Assembly: GCA_014529385.2 (NCBI GenBank)
Contig: CM043962.1
Coordinates: forward strand, 36,175,598 to 36,239,597
Reading direction: 5' to 3'
DNA: 64,000 bases
Origin: Adiantum capillus-veneris
Taxonomy: Eukaryota; Streptophyta; Polypodiopsida; Polypodiales; Pteridaceae
In this document: piece after piece, positions 46,494-63,236 of the stretch
How the letters are laid out: every line of letters begins with the position of its first letter
Position numbering within the stretch: position 1 is the stretch's first letter
Position numbers and translations under genes: made by a program
The notes under the pieces: generated by a model
What the model saw: the letters and a program-made list of their open reading frames with translations, nothing else
Databases searched by the model: none
Told to the model about the DNA's origin: nothing

Positions 46494-47940
46494 CCAGGCC
46501 ATTGTGAACATATGCTCTCCTAGTCTTCATCTTGTCAATGGATTTCTTTACCATCTCGGCGGTAAAGAAAGCACATGTATTTGGGCATGGCTCTGGCGGA
46601 TCTCGAAGAGCTGGCTGTCCCGAAACTGTGTAGATAGATGATGCATATTGATGAGGGGAGTGCTCATGGAGGGGAGTGCTCATGGAAGAGTCGCCATGCC
46701 TTTCCTGAATTCTGGCTCAAAAACAACTGATATAAATCCTACTGTAGCTGAGCTAGAAACGCACTCTTCTTCCATCGTACCAAACGTCGAGAAGAAATCC
46801 GTGACTGCCTGTGAGTAATGACTCCTAGAAGTACCTCCCTCTGAAGTCGGGCTCTAGTCTCTTTGCACTCCTCATCGTACTAGCTATTTTGGGGTGTGCT
46901 CGCAAAACGTCGTTGCTGCCCAAGCTTGGTGTGTGGGTATGCCTCTGTTGTTGCATCTTGTAGTGTCTTTGTCAATATATAAGTGAGCTCCCCTAAAGGT
47001 CTCCCTGAATCCTTTGTGCATAAGCATTTTTAGATACCATCTATGTAGATAGAATCAGTCTCTGAAGTAAAAGTGTATCGGGTATGCGTAGGTGTCTGTG
47101 CCAGTCGAGCTGTGCTAAACTGGAATGAGACGGTAAACGTAAGGAGAGCATTATTTACTGCTACCCCAATAGGCTTGGACCCAACTGTCAAGTCCTGAAT
47201 AGAGGTATAAAACTGGGCTGAGTCAAAACATAATCCACTGTGCTGGCCCCATGTCTATTACGAAAACAAGTGAACCCACTCGACGCTGGAAAACTGTGGA
47301 GGCCATTCAAGATGCTAGTCCATGTGCAATCCCCAAATCTTCAGATATCCACCATATCTAGTGTGCTCTTCATCCTGCCAACACCTGGCCTGTCCCATAT
47401 CTCTGACATCCAATTCTCTCAACATTTCCTCTGAGGTATCGTAGAAAGCTGTCTGAGATTGGCCCGTCCTGGCATTGAAGTCTCCCAAAAGAATGACATC
47501 TCCATCCCTAGAGAACTCCTATATGTCCTCATCCAATGTCATGTAGGGTGACCCCCCCTTGGGCGATGCATAATGAGGTGTATTGGGGGCAAAATAGCAT
47601 ATTGCAATGTAAGGTGGCCACTCTTCGTGTCCCGACCCCGGACTTATAAGCCACTCCCACCCTTACTTCATCAGGCATCGGGCGCGCTCGTGTCTTCACC
47701 GCTCATGTCTTACAGGGCATAAGCCAAAAAAATCTATGTTTGGGGAGATCCCATAAGCGGTGTACAAAGGCGATTGATTTGATGAGCGTCTCAACCACTG
47801 GCGGGGGCAGCTAACTCTTCTCGAATAATGTCATGTGGTACTGAAGCCTTGGCTCTAATAAGCCGTGAGATCATAGAGTCCAGAGGTTTCTCCATGTTTC
47901 CCCATCCATTAGTGCGACCTGACCTCCCATGGTGATTATC
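46494..47940 (-). mobile_element. LINE copy b, 5' portion, rearranged
   Basis: The minus strand shows an endonuclease piece (VILLGDFNARTG near 47480-47510), the linker with the YDEEC segment (about 46860-46900) and FFTAEMVKKSIDKMKTRRAY ending at 46494, where gypsy family A copy 2 enters. 47720-47934 is a separate piece of the ORF2 C-terminal region (MEKPLDSMISRLIRAKASVP) on the same strand but upstream of the endonuclease, so at least two LINE fragments are joined here. Many stops. Confidence 0.78.
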
Positions 47941-48380
47941 ACAAAATGATGACGTGGCAAAACTGTCTAGACACACACATGTGGCTGATAGGCTGTATGG
48001 ACAACATGCCACGTGGCAGCAATACGGAATCTCGCATAACGCGCTGACATGTTGACGTGGCAGATTGTACGGATTTTCCCGTTTCACACTGGCTGTTGAC
48101 GTGGTTGGGCTGTACTGATCTCCGCAATTTGTGTTGGTGCTTTTTTTGGCCGTTTTTGAGGGACAACTGCTTTTGGAGCAATCTACTTTTGAGTTTAATT
48201 GGTTTTGGGGCATCCTTTGTAAGATTTAATAGACCCAAAGGGCCTCACTCTTCAGAGCATCTGGACGGAGAGTCTAAGAGCAAAAGGCCCGCGGGAGTTG
48301 CAACTTTGCTCATTCCATTAATATGAAAATAAATACTGAAAGGGGCGCCAATCGTAGGGGCCACTCTCTCTGGGCAGAGC
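47939..48380 (+). repeat. family D LTR, solo or truncated
   Basis: It starts CACAAAATGATGACGTGG and runs through GGGCATCCTTTGTAAGATTTA, AGAGCATCTGGACGGAGAG and GAAAGGGGCGCCAATCG. The same order is found on the opposite strand at 55085-55671. It is truncated at the right, where LINE 3 begins. Confidence 0.75.
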
Positions 48381-48383
48381 ACT

Positions 48384-50640
48384 ACGCAGGGCCGTGTCCC
48401 ACGTGCTTTTTTCACCGCTAAGATGGTCAGGAAGGCCATTGACAGGATGAGGACTATGAGAGCATATGATCATGATGGCTTAGTGGCTGAGCATTTCATG
48501 CATGCCAGAGGTCTACTTGCAGAGCTTCTAGCAGTTATGTTTAACCGTGCCATGTGTGAGGGCTTGCCTGATACTTGGAGCCTATCTACTATTGTACCTA
48601 TCTTCAAGTCAGGAGACCCTATGGAGCTTGGGAGTTATCGTACTATCATGATTGGCCACACATTGGCACGGTTGTACGCATCTATTCTTGAGCGGAAGCT
48701 GAGTAGATGGGCAGCGAGGGAGGGGATACGTGCAGTCGGCCAGGCAAGGTTCAGGAGGGGTTTTTCTACTCTTGACCAAATCTTGACACTCAGAGCCATC
48801 ATTGAGGAGGGCAGATCACATAGGAGACGGATCTATTGTAGCTTTGTGGATTTCCGCAAAGCATTTGTAACAGTACCCAGAGCTAGATTGATGCGCAGAT
48901 TACAGCAGATGGAAGTACCCACAGTGCTCATTTGGGGGGTCATGGCATTATACAGGTCAATAGTGGAGCATGTACACACCTCAGAGGGTCTATCCACACC
49001 AATTCACTCAACTATTTGGGTGAAGCATGCTTGCCCGCTCTCTCCTACTCTATTTGGTATGTATGTGGATGAGGTTTCTGACTACATTGAGAGAGATGGT
49101 GATAGAGGTGCACAGCTGGCAGGGCCATGTATTCCACTATTTTTATATGCTGATGATATTGTGTGATCTCCGACTCTCCGGAGGGGACGCAACGTCACCT
49201 GGATGCTTTGCATAGGTTTGCCTAGGAAAGTGGTTTGTTCGTCAACCTTGGTAAAACCAAGCTCATGGTATTTAATACCACCCCACAGTGGATCAAGAGG
49301 TCAGCGCCCGCATTCACATACGACCAGGAGACAGTGGAGCATACAAATACTTACACTTACCTTGGAGTGGTTTTTAGTGGGCCAGCATTTTCATTGAGGG
49401 CAGCAGAGACTAGATTGAGCAGAGCCCATGCAGCATTGGGTACATTGGAAAGGATATGTTCACAAGTTCAATTTCAGGAGCCTCGGACTAAGCTCTGGCT
49501 TTTTGACACTTTGGTGGCTTCTGCATTGCTTTATGGAGCTGAGATTTGGGGACCTTCATTATATCATCACGGGAGGACACGCCGCACTAATGGATAGAGG
49601 GACATGGAGAAGCCTTTGGTCTCTATGATCTCGCGGCTCATTAGAGCTAAGGCTTCAGTACCACGTGCTATTGTCTGGGCAGAGCTAGCTGCCCCCCCAC
49701 TAGTGGTTGAGGCGCTCACCACATCTGTCTCCTTCATACACCGCATGTGGGAACTTCCCAGAGACAGATATGCCCGTCTTGCACTTGAGTCCTCTCGACA
49801 GTTTGCCATGCAGGAAGATACAGCATGCTGGTATGGAGAGATGACATCATGGTTTCAGGCGCATGGGTTCAGCATAGACAGATTGCCTCCCTTCCAGTAC
49901 TCACTTGATGCACCCTCTCTGACTCTTACATATGCGGAGATCACCAGGCTCATCCGCCAGGACCTGACTCAGCTAGACACCAGGAGGACATGGATACAGC
50001 CAACACAGGAGCTGGGCACGAAGATGGCTTTCTACAGAGAGCATTTTCTCCAACTTATGGAGGACGGTTTTGTGACGAGGCCCAGATACATGGACACCCA
50101 CGTGTCTCATGGGATACGATGTGCTATTGGCCAGATACGCACATCTTCACACCAGCTGCGGATCGAGACTGGGAGATACAACGAAGTATTAGCAGAGGCT
50201 AGGAAATGCCCCCTGTGTGACATCGAGCCTGAGACAGAGTTGCACTACATATGCCACTGCCCCGTCTACTATGAGATACGAGGCCGCTTCCATTGCTTGT
50301 TCAGAGAGGGCTTTGGACCACTCTCCAGAGTCATGCGGTACGAGGATCAGAGATGCCTGGGTCTGTTTTTGCTCGAGTTGCACAGACATAGAGAGAGCTT
50401 GATGAGAGGAGAGGCTAGCTAGTCTCAGAGACAAATCACAGATTTCTTTAGAGCTGCTACTGGACACCCGGAGGAGCTACTACCATAGGAAAGCTCGTCG
50501 CCTCACACCAGAGGCACAGTGATCGATCGAGCGACCGAAGTGCTGAGATCTAGACGCCCACGACTGCGGAGGACTACACAACATCGACAAAGGCTGCATC
50601 AGAGGATTCAGATCACTTTGCCCCGACACGCACGACGCCC
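48384..50640 (+). pseudogene. LINE 3 ORF2 remnant
   Basis: RT: SLSTIVPIFKSGDPMELGSY, YCSFVDFRKAFVTVPRARLM (the usual FDTVP is FVTVP), then WVKHACPLSPTLFGMYVDEV where GVKQG is expected, and FLYADDIV with intact YADD. A small deletion right after YADD shifts the frame at 49165. The C-terminal part (49604-50422) keeps the finger CPLCDIEPETELHYICHC and reads through TAG at 50421 to QRQITDFF at 50426-50449. Substituted catalytic-core residues and frameshifts mark it as inactive. Confidence 0.85.
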
Positions 50641-50896
50641 GGTCAGATTACTGACCATGGAGGAGATTGATGAGATCCGCTAGCGACCGATGCTGGATCT
50701 CTTGTGATCTAGCTATCCCAGCTAGCTGCTTAGTTCACACCTAGCAATTTAGGATTCCATAGTATTTTTTTTTGTCATTTTATCATTTTGTCATCTTGTT
50801 ACTCTGACTTTGTATCAGATCCACCACATTGTAACTTTCTGGTCTCATAGGTCACTTTGGCCTTTTGAAGACGTTAATATAACATTTCATTTCATT
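48384..50896 (+). mobile_element. LINE 3 (5'-truncated)
   Basis: Begins just before the RT (FFTAKMVRKAIDRMRTMRAY) and runs to the 3' stem-loop (50849-50863) and the tail ACATTTCATTTCATTT, followed by a short (CT)n (50897-50915). Confidence 0.88.
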
Positions 50897-50929
50897 TCTC
50901 TCTCTCTCTCTCTCTGCACTCTGGATGTA

Positions 50930-51325
50930 GGGAGAGTATGGCTCGAATCCTCTATTGTAGTCATCGTTGATGCTGTGTAGTCTCTCTCCTCAATCGTGGC
51001 CGTCTGGATCTCTGTAGCTCCCATGCTCGGTCGATGAGAGTGCCAGTAGTGGTCGAAAGAGTGTGGGACGAGCTCTGCAGTGGTGGTTTCTCCTCTGGCT
51101 GTCCCATATCTAGTGAAAAGAAATTTGTAGTCTATCTCAAGAACTGTCCCTCTCTATCTCTCCCCAGTAAAGTGTCTCTATAACTGTGTAACTCAAGTAA
51201 ATATAGCCCAAGACATCTCTGATCCTCATAACTCATGTCCCTAGAGAAAGGACCAAAACCCTCTCTGAATAAGCAGTGCAAACGGTCTCGTATACTATGC
51301 AATGACGTATGTAATGTAGCTTTGT
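50930..51325 (-). pseudogene. LINE ORF2 C-terminal fragment
   Basis: The minus strand reads RLHCLFREGFGPFSRDMSYE and DQRCLGLYLLELHSYRDTLL, the segment after the zinc finger in this LINE family, then the arginine-rich tail. It is joined back to back with a + strand LINE 3' end at about 51328. Confidence 0.8.
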
Positions 51326-51327
51326 CT

Positions 51328-51365
51328 TTGCCTTTTAAAGACGTTAATATAACATTCATTTGATT

Positions 51366-51426
<61 letters not shown>
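51328..51426 (+). repeat. LINE 3' end joined to a (CT)n tract
   Basis: CCTTTTAAAGACGTTAATAT followed by ATTTGATTTCAT is the family 3' tail; 57 bp of (CT)n follow (51370-51426) and lead directly into LINE ORF1 sequence. Confidence 0.88.
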
Positions 51427-51430
<4 letters not shown>

Positions 51431-52425
51431 GCAAAGAAGAAATGACTGAGATCATTAACAAGATCAACCGCAACCTCCTAGGCACAAATACGACGCACGA
51501 AGAACGCGTGTCAGTACGGAAAAGCAAGATAAACACACTTGAAGATCGTGTAATGGTCCAAGATGAAGAGATTGCGTTACTCAAGAAGGAGCTTGCAGAT
51601 TTGTGATCACAAAAGGCACTCGAAGCGGGACAGCTCCAGCCCTCGGTAGTTGAGGAACTCAACACGATCAAAGAACAAGTACGGGCCATCAAAGAAGGCG
51701 AGGAGCAACACAAAGAAATGACAACTTCGTGGGTGGATGCTATTACAAAGACCCAACAAAAAGCGAACGAGGCCGAGAAATGGATTGCAATCACCAAGAA
51801 AGGGAAAGGCAAGGAGGCAACCCCCACCACCCACCATCCTTAACATGATACTAGAAGAGGAACAAAGGAGACGTATGCGTGCCTTACATGTGAGGATTTG
51901 TGGCCTCAAAGACAAAGATAATATTGATGTAGAGGTAAAAGAACTCAGGACTATGATGGGGGTTAGTGAGCCGACGCATACGAGAGCTTGGAGAGTGGGC
52001 AATAAGAAAAACGGAGGCAATGGGGAAACCTCGAAGGAAAGGGCACTTATCCTTTGTTTCCCCTCCATGGAAGCCAAGGACTTTTTGAAGAAGAAACCAG
52101 CGCATAAAACGATCGGAATCTATCTCGAAGATGACCTCACCCTCTTGCAGATCGCTCATATGCAGGGGGTAATGCCGAACATTAGAGCGGCAAGGGAAAA
52201 AGGTAAGATTGCTTTTTACCGAGATGGGAGAGTGGGGATATTGGAGCGGCGCTCCGCATGATGGTGCGAGACCTATGGGACCATATTCAAAGTTGCTATT
52301 TCAAATTGTAATGGATCTCTTTGCCTTGATGTGGGTGCTTTTGAGGATAGTTTTACTAGGAGGGACATCATTTTCTACTCTGAGACACATCAGGCTCTAG
52401 GTCGCCACGAGATGGTCGGACCAGT
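51427..52425 (+). pseudogene. LINE copy G: ORF1 and start of the endonuclease
   Basis: A 5'-truncated ORF1 starts right after the CT tract with coiled-coil sequence (EEMTEIINKINRNLLGTNTT), interrupted by TGA at 51604-51606 and a frameshift near 51800. The RRM-like core (RRMRALHVRICGLKDKDN, SKERALILCFPSMEAKDFLK) and C-terminal domain (IYLEDDLTLLQIAHMQGVMP, EKGKIAFYRDGRVGI) follow. ORF1 ends at TGA 52259-52261. The endonuclease start (FKVAISNCNGSL, RRDIIFYSETHQ) follows in the same frame with no start codon between. Sequence is lost near 52425. Confidence 0.83.
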
Positions 52426-53603
52426 CGGCACTGGAATCCGAGCAGTAAAAGGGTGTCTAGGCTCAGTTCAAAGTCATTTAGGCCCCTCGCTACACCTATA
52501 AGTTGGTGGGTACTAGGAAATTAACTCAAAAGAGGCAAACTGGACACATGGCGGCTCCAGATGCACTTTCCCAATCTGCATGGAGAGGAGGCACCTATTT
52601 CACGAGAGGGGGCTGATTTTTGCTCTTCGAGTGACTACAGTGTGTGTATGAGTAGTGGGTGCAGGTGAACACAACTTTAATGGAAAGCTCGCCTTCTCCC
52701 TCGCGCATCTCTCTCTTCCCTTGGCACATATGGTAATGCCCACCAGTTGGGCTGCTCAGATGCACGTTTTCCAAGGCAAGAGCCTTCTAAACAGGAATTG
52801 GATTAGCTAATTGCTAATCTCCCACAAGTATGCACCGTTCCATCGCAAAGCATTGCGAAAACGGAGAGTTTTCTCGCGTTAAAACTCGTCCGTTTCAAAG
52901 GGGAACTGTCCCATTGTGTGCAGGAGCACCAGAGACACGCGTAGACGTGTTTGCTCCACCCAAAAGGATCCAAAACAGAAAATTACAGCCTGCTGTGTTT
53001 TTCTGCAGGTTTAGGGTTTTGCACCTAAACTGAAGGGCAGCATCAGGGGAGCCTCGGGAAAGCCTCGGGATGCTTAAACAGGGCTTTGGGCACCTGACAG
53101 TGTCAAAACGAGGAATTACAGCACGCTGAAATTGAGTTGCAACTCACTGGAAAGCTTCCTAACTGCGAGGGAAAGTGTCCTTGACGTGTACCTTTTGACC
53201 TACAGAGGGTTGCTGGCGAAATTGGGTCAAAAACCTGCAGTTACAGCCATGGACAGGTTTGGACAGCTTGATGAGAGAGAGGTGAAAGTGTTCGGGTCGT
53301 CTATTCGCAATAAGAATAAAGAAATACCGAAAGGGGGGCTAGTCTTTGGGGCCAACAGGTTGTCGGCGTCTACTTGGTAGCGCTCTAGCTTCCAAGCCGT
53401 GTGTGTTTTAAGTGTTAATTCCAGTTTCAGGTTTCATTTGCAAGTCCTAGAGTCTAAAATAAAGTTTCGGGCGAAAGCCAAAGTCCACCGCCCTACGGGC
53501 CGGTTTCATGGTTCTGTCGTCGGAACAAAATCACTTTTTCCTCAAAAAGTGACCCTCGGTTGGTTTTTGGTGAGGACCCAGAGTACAGGAAGGTGGGACT
53601 ATA
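52426..53603 (+). other. probable LTR and leader of a family D-like element
   Basis: No coding similarity. The piece around 53325-53365 (ATACCGAAAGGGGGGCTAG, TTTGGGGCCAACAGG) corresponds to the reverse complement of the LTR at 62562-63116 (near 62690-62725), so this is likely a diverged LTR in + orientation followed by an untranslated leader before the gag ATG at 53604. The LTR ends were not determined. Confidence 0.5.
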
Positions 53604-54240
53604 TTATGGCCGACAAAGGGAAAGGCATCATGGAAGAGGGCTCCCCTTTGCAGGATAGGCAGGCAATACCTACGGTGTTCGAGGTTGGCGAAAGTTTACG
53701 GCCACCCCGTCTGTATCTTTTGTTGATGTGAATGCTCCACGAGTGCAGGGCTTTATGACTGGGCAACTTGAAGATGATGCATTCAAGACTCAGTTGGTTA
53801 CCACTGTGAATGTTTTCACTCGACTGGTGAACCCAAGGTTTATAAAGTTTTTGCAAGCGCCACCAGTGCCACAACAGACAAGGCAACTCACAGAGCCAGT
53901 AGAGCTCGTTGAGGCTCAAGCCCAGGTTCTTCATGCGTCCCAGTATGATAGGGAGCACTCCCACGTGGCCGAGTTTATTGGGGCTCCAAGGTAAGTTCCT
54001 TTCGTCCATGAATAGGTGGTTAGGACACAAATTCCACAGGTTTTACTGGTTCAGCCTGCCACCTTTCAGAGTCCACATGTTGCATTAAATGGACAGGGAA
54101 CTAGTTTCCAGACAATGCATCACGTTTTTCCACCACCCACGGTACATCCTGGGTATTTCGGGGGTGGATCTATGTGCAAAGTGTGGCTAGTTATGCACTT
54201 GGAAACCAAGAATATATGCCAAGAACAGTCTTTGGGGGTA
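53604..54240 (+). pseudogene. probable gag of a family D-like LTR element
   Basis: ATG 53604 (MADKGKGIMEEGSPLQDRQA) is followed by a frameshift near 53690 and then FVDVNAPRVQGFMTGQLEDD, VTTVNVFTRLVNPRFIKFLQ and a P/Q-rich stretch, then stops near 53992. Length, composition and its place after an LTR-like leader suggest gag, but I see no zinc knuckle and no diagnostic motif. LINE 4 truncates it at about 54260. Confidence 0.45.
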
Positions 54241-54264
54241 TGCAAGGCATGATGCCAAACCCCA

Positions 54265-55084
54265 GAGAAGGAAGGTATGCGCGCAGCCGGCCAAGTAGGG
54301 TTCAAGAGAGATTTTTCTACTCTTCACCACATCCTCACACTCAGAGCCATTATTGAGGAGGGCAGATCACATGGGAGACGGATCTATTGTAGCTCTGTGG
54401 ACTTCCGCAAAGCATTTGATACAGTGCACAGAGCTAGATTGATGCGCACACTACAGGAAATGGGAGTACCCACAAAGCTGATTTGGGGAATCATGGCATT
54501 ATACAGGTCAGTAGTGGGGCATGTACGCATTCAGAGGGGCTATCTACATTAGTTCACTGCACTATTGGGTGAAGCAGGGCTGCCCGCTCTCTCCTACTCT
54601 ATTTGGTATGTATGTGGATCAGGTTTCTGACTATATTGAGAGAGATGGTGATAGAGGTACAAAACTAGCAGGGACATGGATTCCACTATTGCTATATGTT
54701 GATGATATTGTGTTGATATCCGACTCTCCGAAGGGGATGCAACGTAACTTGGGTGCTTTGCATAGGTTTGTCCACGACAATGGTTTGTCTGTCAACCTTG
54801 GTAAAACCAAGGTTATGGTCATTAACACCACCCCACAGTGGATCAAGAGATCAGCACCCGCATTCACATACGGCCATGAGACAGTGGAGTATACAAATGC
54901 TTACACCTACCTTGGGGTGGTGTTTAGTGGACCAGCATTTTCATTGAGGAGAGCAGCAGAGACTAGACTGACTAGAGCCTATGCAGCATTGGGTGGATTG
55001 ATGAAGCTCTAGCTTTTTGATAGTTTGGTGGCTTCCGCATTGCTCTATGGAGTTCAGGGATGGGGGCCTTCATTGGATCACGAT
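54265..55084 (+). pseudogene. LINE 4 RT fragment
   Basis: RT blocks AAGQVGFKRDFSTLHHILTL, YCSSVDFRKAFDTVHRARLM, KQGCPLSPTLFGMYVDQVSD and LLYVDDIVLIS. The catalytic motif is YVDD instead of the family's YADD. A frameshift lies near 54540. Part of the post-RT segment is deleted near 55005 and the fragment stops where the family D LTR begins at 55085. Confidence 0.83.
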
Positions 55085-55596
55085 CACAGGACTTGGGCAC
55101 CCAAGTCAGGAATCCAACACGACACACGAGAGAATCCTTTAAAATACTTCAAAACTTAAAAATCACAATTCAATTGAGTCAACAGGGCCCGGCGTAGTTT
55201 CATGCCCAGAGAGATTGGCCCCAAAGACTGGTGCCCCTTTCAATATTTATTTTTATATTAATGAATGAGCAAAGTTACTACTCCCGCTGGCGCTCTACGT
55301 CCAAATGCTCTGAAGAGTGAGGATCTTTGGGTCTATTTATTGTTACAAGGAATGCCCCAAAAGCAGAGCCCCAAAAGCAATTAAACTCAAAAGCAAACTG
55401 CTCCAAAAGAAATTGGTCCTCAAAAACTGCTAAAAAACGCACCAGTGCAAATTGTGGAGATCCATACAACTCGGCCACGTCACAACCAACGTGAAACACC
55501 GAAATCCGTACAATGTGCCACGTCAGCAAGCCAATGTGTTTTGCGAGATTCGGTATTGTTGCCACACGTGGCATGCTGTCCGCACAGCTTGTCAGC

Positions 55597-55604
<8 letters not shown>

Positions 55605-55638
<34 letters not shown>
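55605..55638. repeat. (GT)n microsatellite in the family D LTR
   Basis: About 34 bp of uninterrupted GT, absent from the related LTR at 47939-48380. Confidence 0.95.
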
Positions 55639-56733
55639 TCAGGGCAGTTTTTCCACGTCATCATTTTGTGACATACCCCCCTCTTGAAAGAATTGTGATC
55701 GCCCTAGATTATGCCTGCAAAATCAGACATAAGCCATAAACCAGTTCAGTAGACATTGACTCTAAGTACCGACTCACTAGACGACACAAATCCAGCGCTT
55801 GTACAAAGACACCAATCACGTCACATCACATTCAAATCACGGTCATACCATATTCAAATCTCAATCAAATCACATCACATAACATGACATCACATGACGG
55901 ATCAAATCAATCACAAAAAAAATCATTCCAAATCTCAGACCATGACAGCCATCAATGTACTTAATAATCGCATCTAGATCCATCGTGTACCTCACTGATG
56001 TCGATGCCTCCTTTGAGCCGACGCCCACCTTGGGTATGGCAGTCCTACCGGACATCCGCTGGACGGGGGCCTTTTTCTACCATGCGAAAATCCTGGAGTA
56101 CCTGGGCAAGATTCAGTACGGTCTGTGAGTTACGAGGGTTTGTCCCTCTCTCTCAGCCTTGGTCCTTAAATGCATCACTGAATTCGTTTGGTGATTTCCC
56201 GACGTTACCCTCGGGTGGCGTGACTAACAAGGGAACATGGACTGACTAACATGGCATGAAAAGACTTTTTACTCCCCCGAGGGGGAAACTTGCTTCCATT
56301 CCCCGTTGACATGCCACGATACGGCATGGAAGCGCTTTTCCCTTTGTCGGCAAGTCCGCAAGGTAATTTGTCTTTGACTCGTTTGCGTGCACGCGAAGCA
56401 AAGGCAGTTCCTTGCTGGCTTGCTGGCTCTAGCCCAAAAAAGTAAAAAGTAAAAAGTAAAAAAGATGTCGAATTAACTAATCCTTGTTGCAATCATGTCT
56501 ATAGAGATTTTCCACTCAAGCATTATCATGTGCAAGTAATCATTTGCCTCGAGCACTCTGGTGTGCGAGTAATCATTTCTGGGGATCCCAATCCATCACT
56601 AAGTTCATACTGAACAGAGTGGTCCAATCATTCCGTTCTAACTGTGTGGCCATCTCATCGCGCAGGAGCTCTAGATGCGCTCACAACACTTCCATTAAAT
56701 CAGTCCTGATTCAAAATTCATAAATCGATATCA

Positions 56734-57123
56734 GGTTCGTTCGGGAGCTGTCATTGCTCCAAAATCATCATCATCTCATTCTTAATTATGTTAACTCTTC
56801 ACAAATAGCAAGTTCTTCCATTACTTTGATTCAAAATTCATGATACTTATCGTTGTCAGGTTCATTTTGGAGTTGTCATTGCTCCGAATTCGTCATCCAT
56901 TATCATTAATTTCACATGTTATTTGTAAGGTTCGTTCAGGAGCTGTCATTGCTCCAAAATCATCATCATCTCATTCTTAATCATGTTAACTCTTCACAAA
57001 TAGCAAGTTCTTCCATTACTTTGATTCAAAATTCATGATACTTATCGTTGTCAGGTTCATTTTGGAGTTGTCATTGCTCCGAATTCGTCATCCATTATCA
57101 TTAATTTCACATGTTATTTGTAC
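56734..57123. repeat. 195-bp tandem duplication inside the family D element
   Basis: Two adjacent 195-bp units starting GGTTCGTTC at 56734 and 56929 differ at only a few positions. Within each unit a shorter motif (GGTTC...GGAG.TGTCATTGCTCC) is itself repeated twice. Confidence 0.93.
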
Positions 57124-58355
57124 ACATCTAGCAAGTTCTTTCAGAGAACATTAATCTCATAAATCAATCATATTCATCTTGGGAAATTCTTGTTTCAAAG
57201 TTCTTCATTCACACACTTGGTTCATATTGAAGACAGTGTTTCAATCATCTTATCATCTCATCCTTCCAGAAGTCTTGATGCACCTAGATCCTTGTGTAGC
57301 CAACTCATCCCGCAGGAACTCTTGATGCGCTCACCACAATATGTCATCTCATTCATATGGGAATCTTGATGCAATAGAGTCATTCAACACGCGTCATCAC
57401 CCATTCATTCAAATTCATCATTCTTATCTTGAATCGACGGATCCATTCTTAAGCTTCCGTCACTCCCGATCTCACCATCTCATCCTCGACTTGATCTGCA
57501 AAACAGGCAACAAGATGGCTCACCTCGTTGCAAAAGAGAGAATATCCAGGTCCATGCTTCCCAATCCATACACATGCGAGTTCCTCGCTCCTATTTCCGG
57601 TTATCTGTCACAAACAACCAGATTGTCAGTACATCATTATCCTTTTAGTATCTGGTTCATCTTCTAGTCAACAGTTCTGTTCCAACTCTTCCTACGAGTA
57701 AAGCTTCCGCTTTTCTACACTCGTCTGTCCTTTGAGCTTTCCACCCCGTCCTGAGAGGAGACTCAATGGCCTCACGCGATCTCGAGTGAATCTCATCAAT
57801 CGGGTAATTCTTCAGGTGTTTCGCAAATCTCAGGTTTTTGGGGTACTTGATCAATCTTTTCACACACGTATCAACCCGCAGTTGACGCTTGTACTTCGCT
57901 CTGGCAAACTTCTCTGCCGAAAAATTTGCCCAAATCTTCATTCTTTTCTTCAGTTCCCGCGCCGGATTTCAACTTTTCTTTGCCTTTCCGCTGAGAGGTG
58001 TTATCTCTGTCGGATTTTCCACGAGAACCAATGTGTAATCTTGGATTTTTTTTGGCTTATACCCTGTAAGATAGAGCGATGAAGATGGGAGAGCGCCTGA
58101 TAAAGTAAGCGTGGGAGTGGCTAATAAGTTCGGGGTCAGGCCACGAAGATCCTTCAATAGAAATTCCCAAAGTGCCATGTCTGCTCTTTGATAGGACCGG
58201 TATGCTTTGAGAAAAGCACACGCCTGATGCTCTGATATCACTGTCACAGGACTTCAGCACCCCAAATCGGGAATCCAACACGACACAAGAGAGAATCCTT
58301 TAAAATACTTCAAAACATAAAAATCACAGTTCAATTGAGTCGTGTGGGCATGGGT

Positions 58356-58356
<1 letters not shown>

Positions 58357-58391
<35 letters not shown>
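58357..58391. repeat. poly-G run
   Basis: About 35 consecutive G directly beside the truncated family D 5' LTR. Length may be unreliable in sequencing. Confidence 0.9.
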
Positions 58392-59805
<1,414 letters not shown>

Positions 59806-59826
59806 GAGAGAGAGAGAGAGAGAGAG

Positions 59827-62561
<2,735 letters not shown>

Positions 62562-63116
62562 TGTCACAAGACAGGCACCACGTGCCAATAGAAAAGAACA
62601 GACCGAGCATACTTTTAGCACTTCAATAACAACTGAACTGAAAGAGAGAGACGATACGCGACACGGAGTGGCGGAATTCCACCCCAGAGAGTATTGGCCC
62701 CAAACCTTGGCGCCCCTTTCGGTACTTCTTTATATTGCATCAACACAGTACAAGCCGGTACTCCAGACTCTTCACCTTCTCCAGGAAGCATGCTAGAGAA
62801 TGAGCCCTAGCCTCATATTTAAGGGCCCTTGGCCTGAAAAGTAGTTACAGTAAAACTCAAAAGCTTTTGGTCCAAAAAGCAATGCCAAAAGCTGCCAGCG
62901 TAATTTACGGAAATCCGTACAGCCTGCCACGTCATCATGCCAGCGCAATTTTCGAAAATCTGCCACGTCATGAGTGTGTGCGGATCCTGCTTTATTTGCT
63001 TCCTTTATGTCACTTGGGGCCCCATCGAACGGGGTCCCCATAAGTTGGTAGGACTTCTTCTGTTACTTGTCCCTCGGCCACATATGTAAGTTGGCTCCAT
63101 TCTTTAGGCTTTGACA
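62562..63116 (-). repeat. 3' LTR of a family D-related element
   Basis: 555 bp, plus-strand ends TGTCACAAGAC and GGCTTTGACA. On the minus strand a purine tract (TTTCAAGAAGGGACG) precedes it. It shares layout and short blocks with 55085-55671 (for example TATTGGCCCCAAA, GGCGCCCCTTTC, GCCACGTCAT) but is clearly diverged. Confidence 0.78.
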
Positions 63117-63236
63117 CGTCCCTTCTTGAAAGAGAGTAATCGTCCGCGATTACAACATATCTGCAAAACAACTCAAGTTAGCTCGAAAAAATTTCCGAGG
63201 GTGATTCCGAGGGACAATCAATTTGCTCTTTTTATT

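Larger units (their letters stand above)
55085..58341 (-). mobile_element. LTR element of family D, apparently non-coding
   Basis: The 3' LTR on the minus strand is about 55085-55671 (starts TGTCACAAAATGATGACG). It is preceded by a purine tract (AAGAGGGGGGTA). At the other end the 5' LTR end (CCTGTGACA at 58251) is followed by TGATATCAGAGC, close to the tRNA-iMet primer site. Only about 90 bp of the 5' LTR remain before a junction at 58341. The internal 2.6 kb has no recognisable gag or pol, so this resembles a large non-autonomous (LARD-type) element. The segment 58085-58165 resembles a piece of the LINE endonuclease region at 47640-47710. Confidence 0.72.

Noticed and set aside
54521-55012. 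YVDD motif as evidence of a copia RT
   Set aside because: All surrounding blocks match the LINE family; the valine is a single substitution from YADD.
58357-58391. Poly-G run as a functional G-quadruplex element
   Set aside because: A pure 35-base homopolymer at a transposon junction is more likely slippage or a sequencing artefact.
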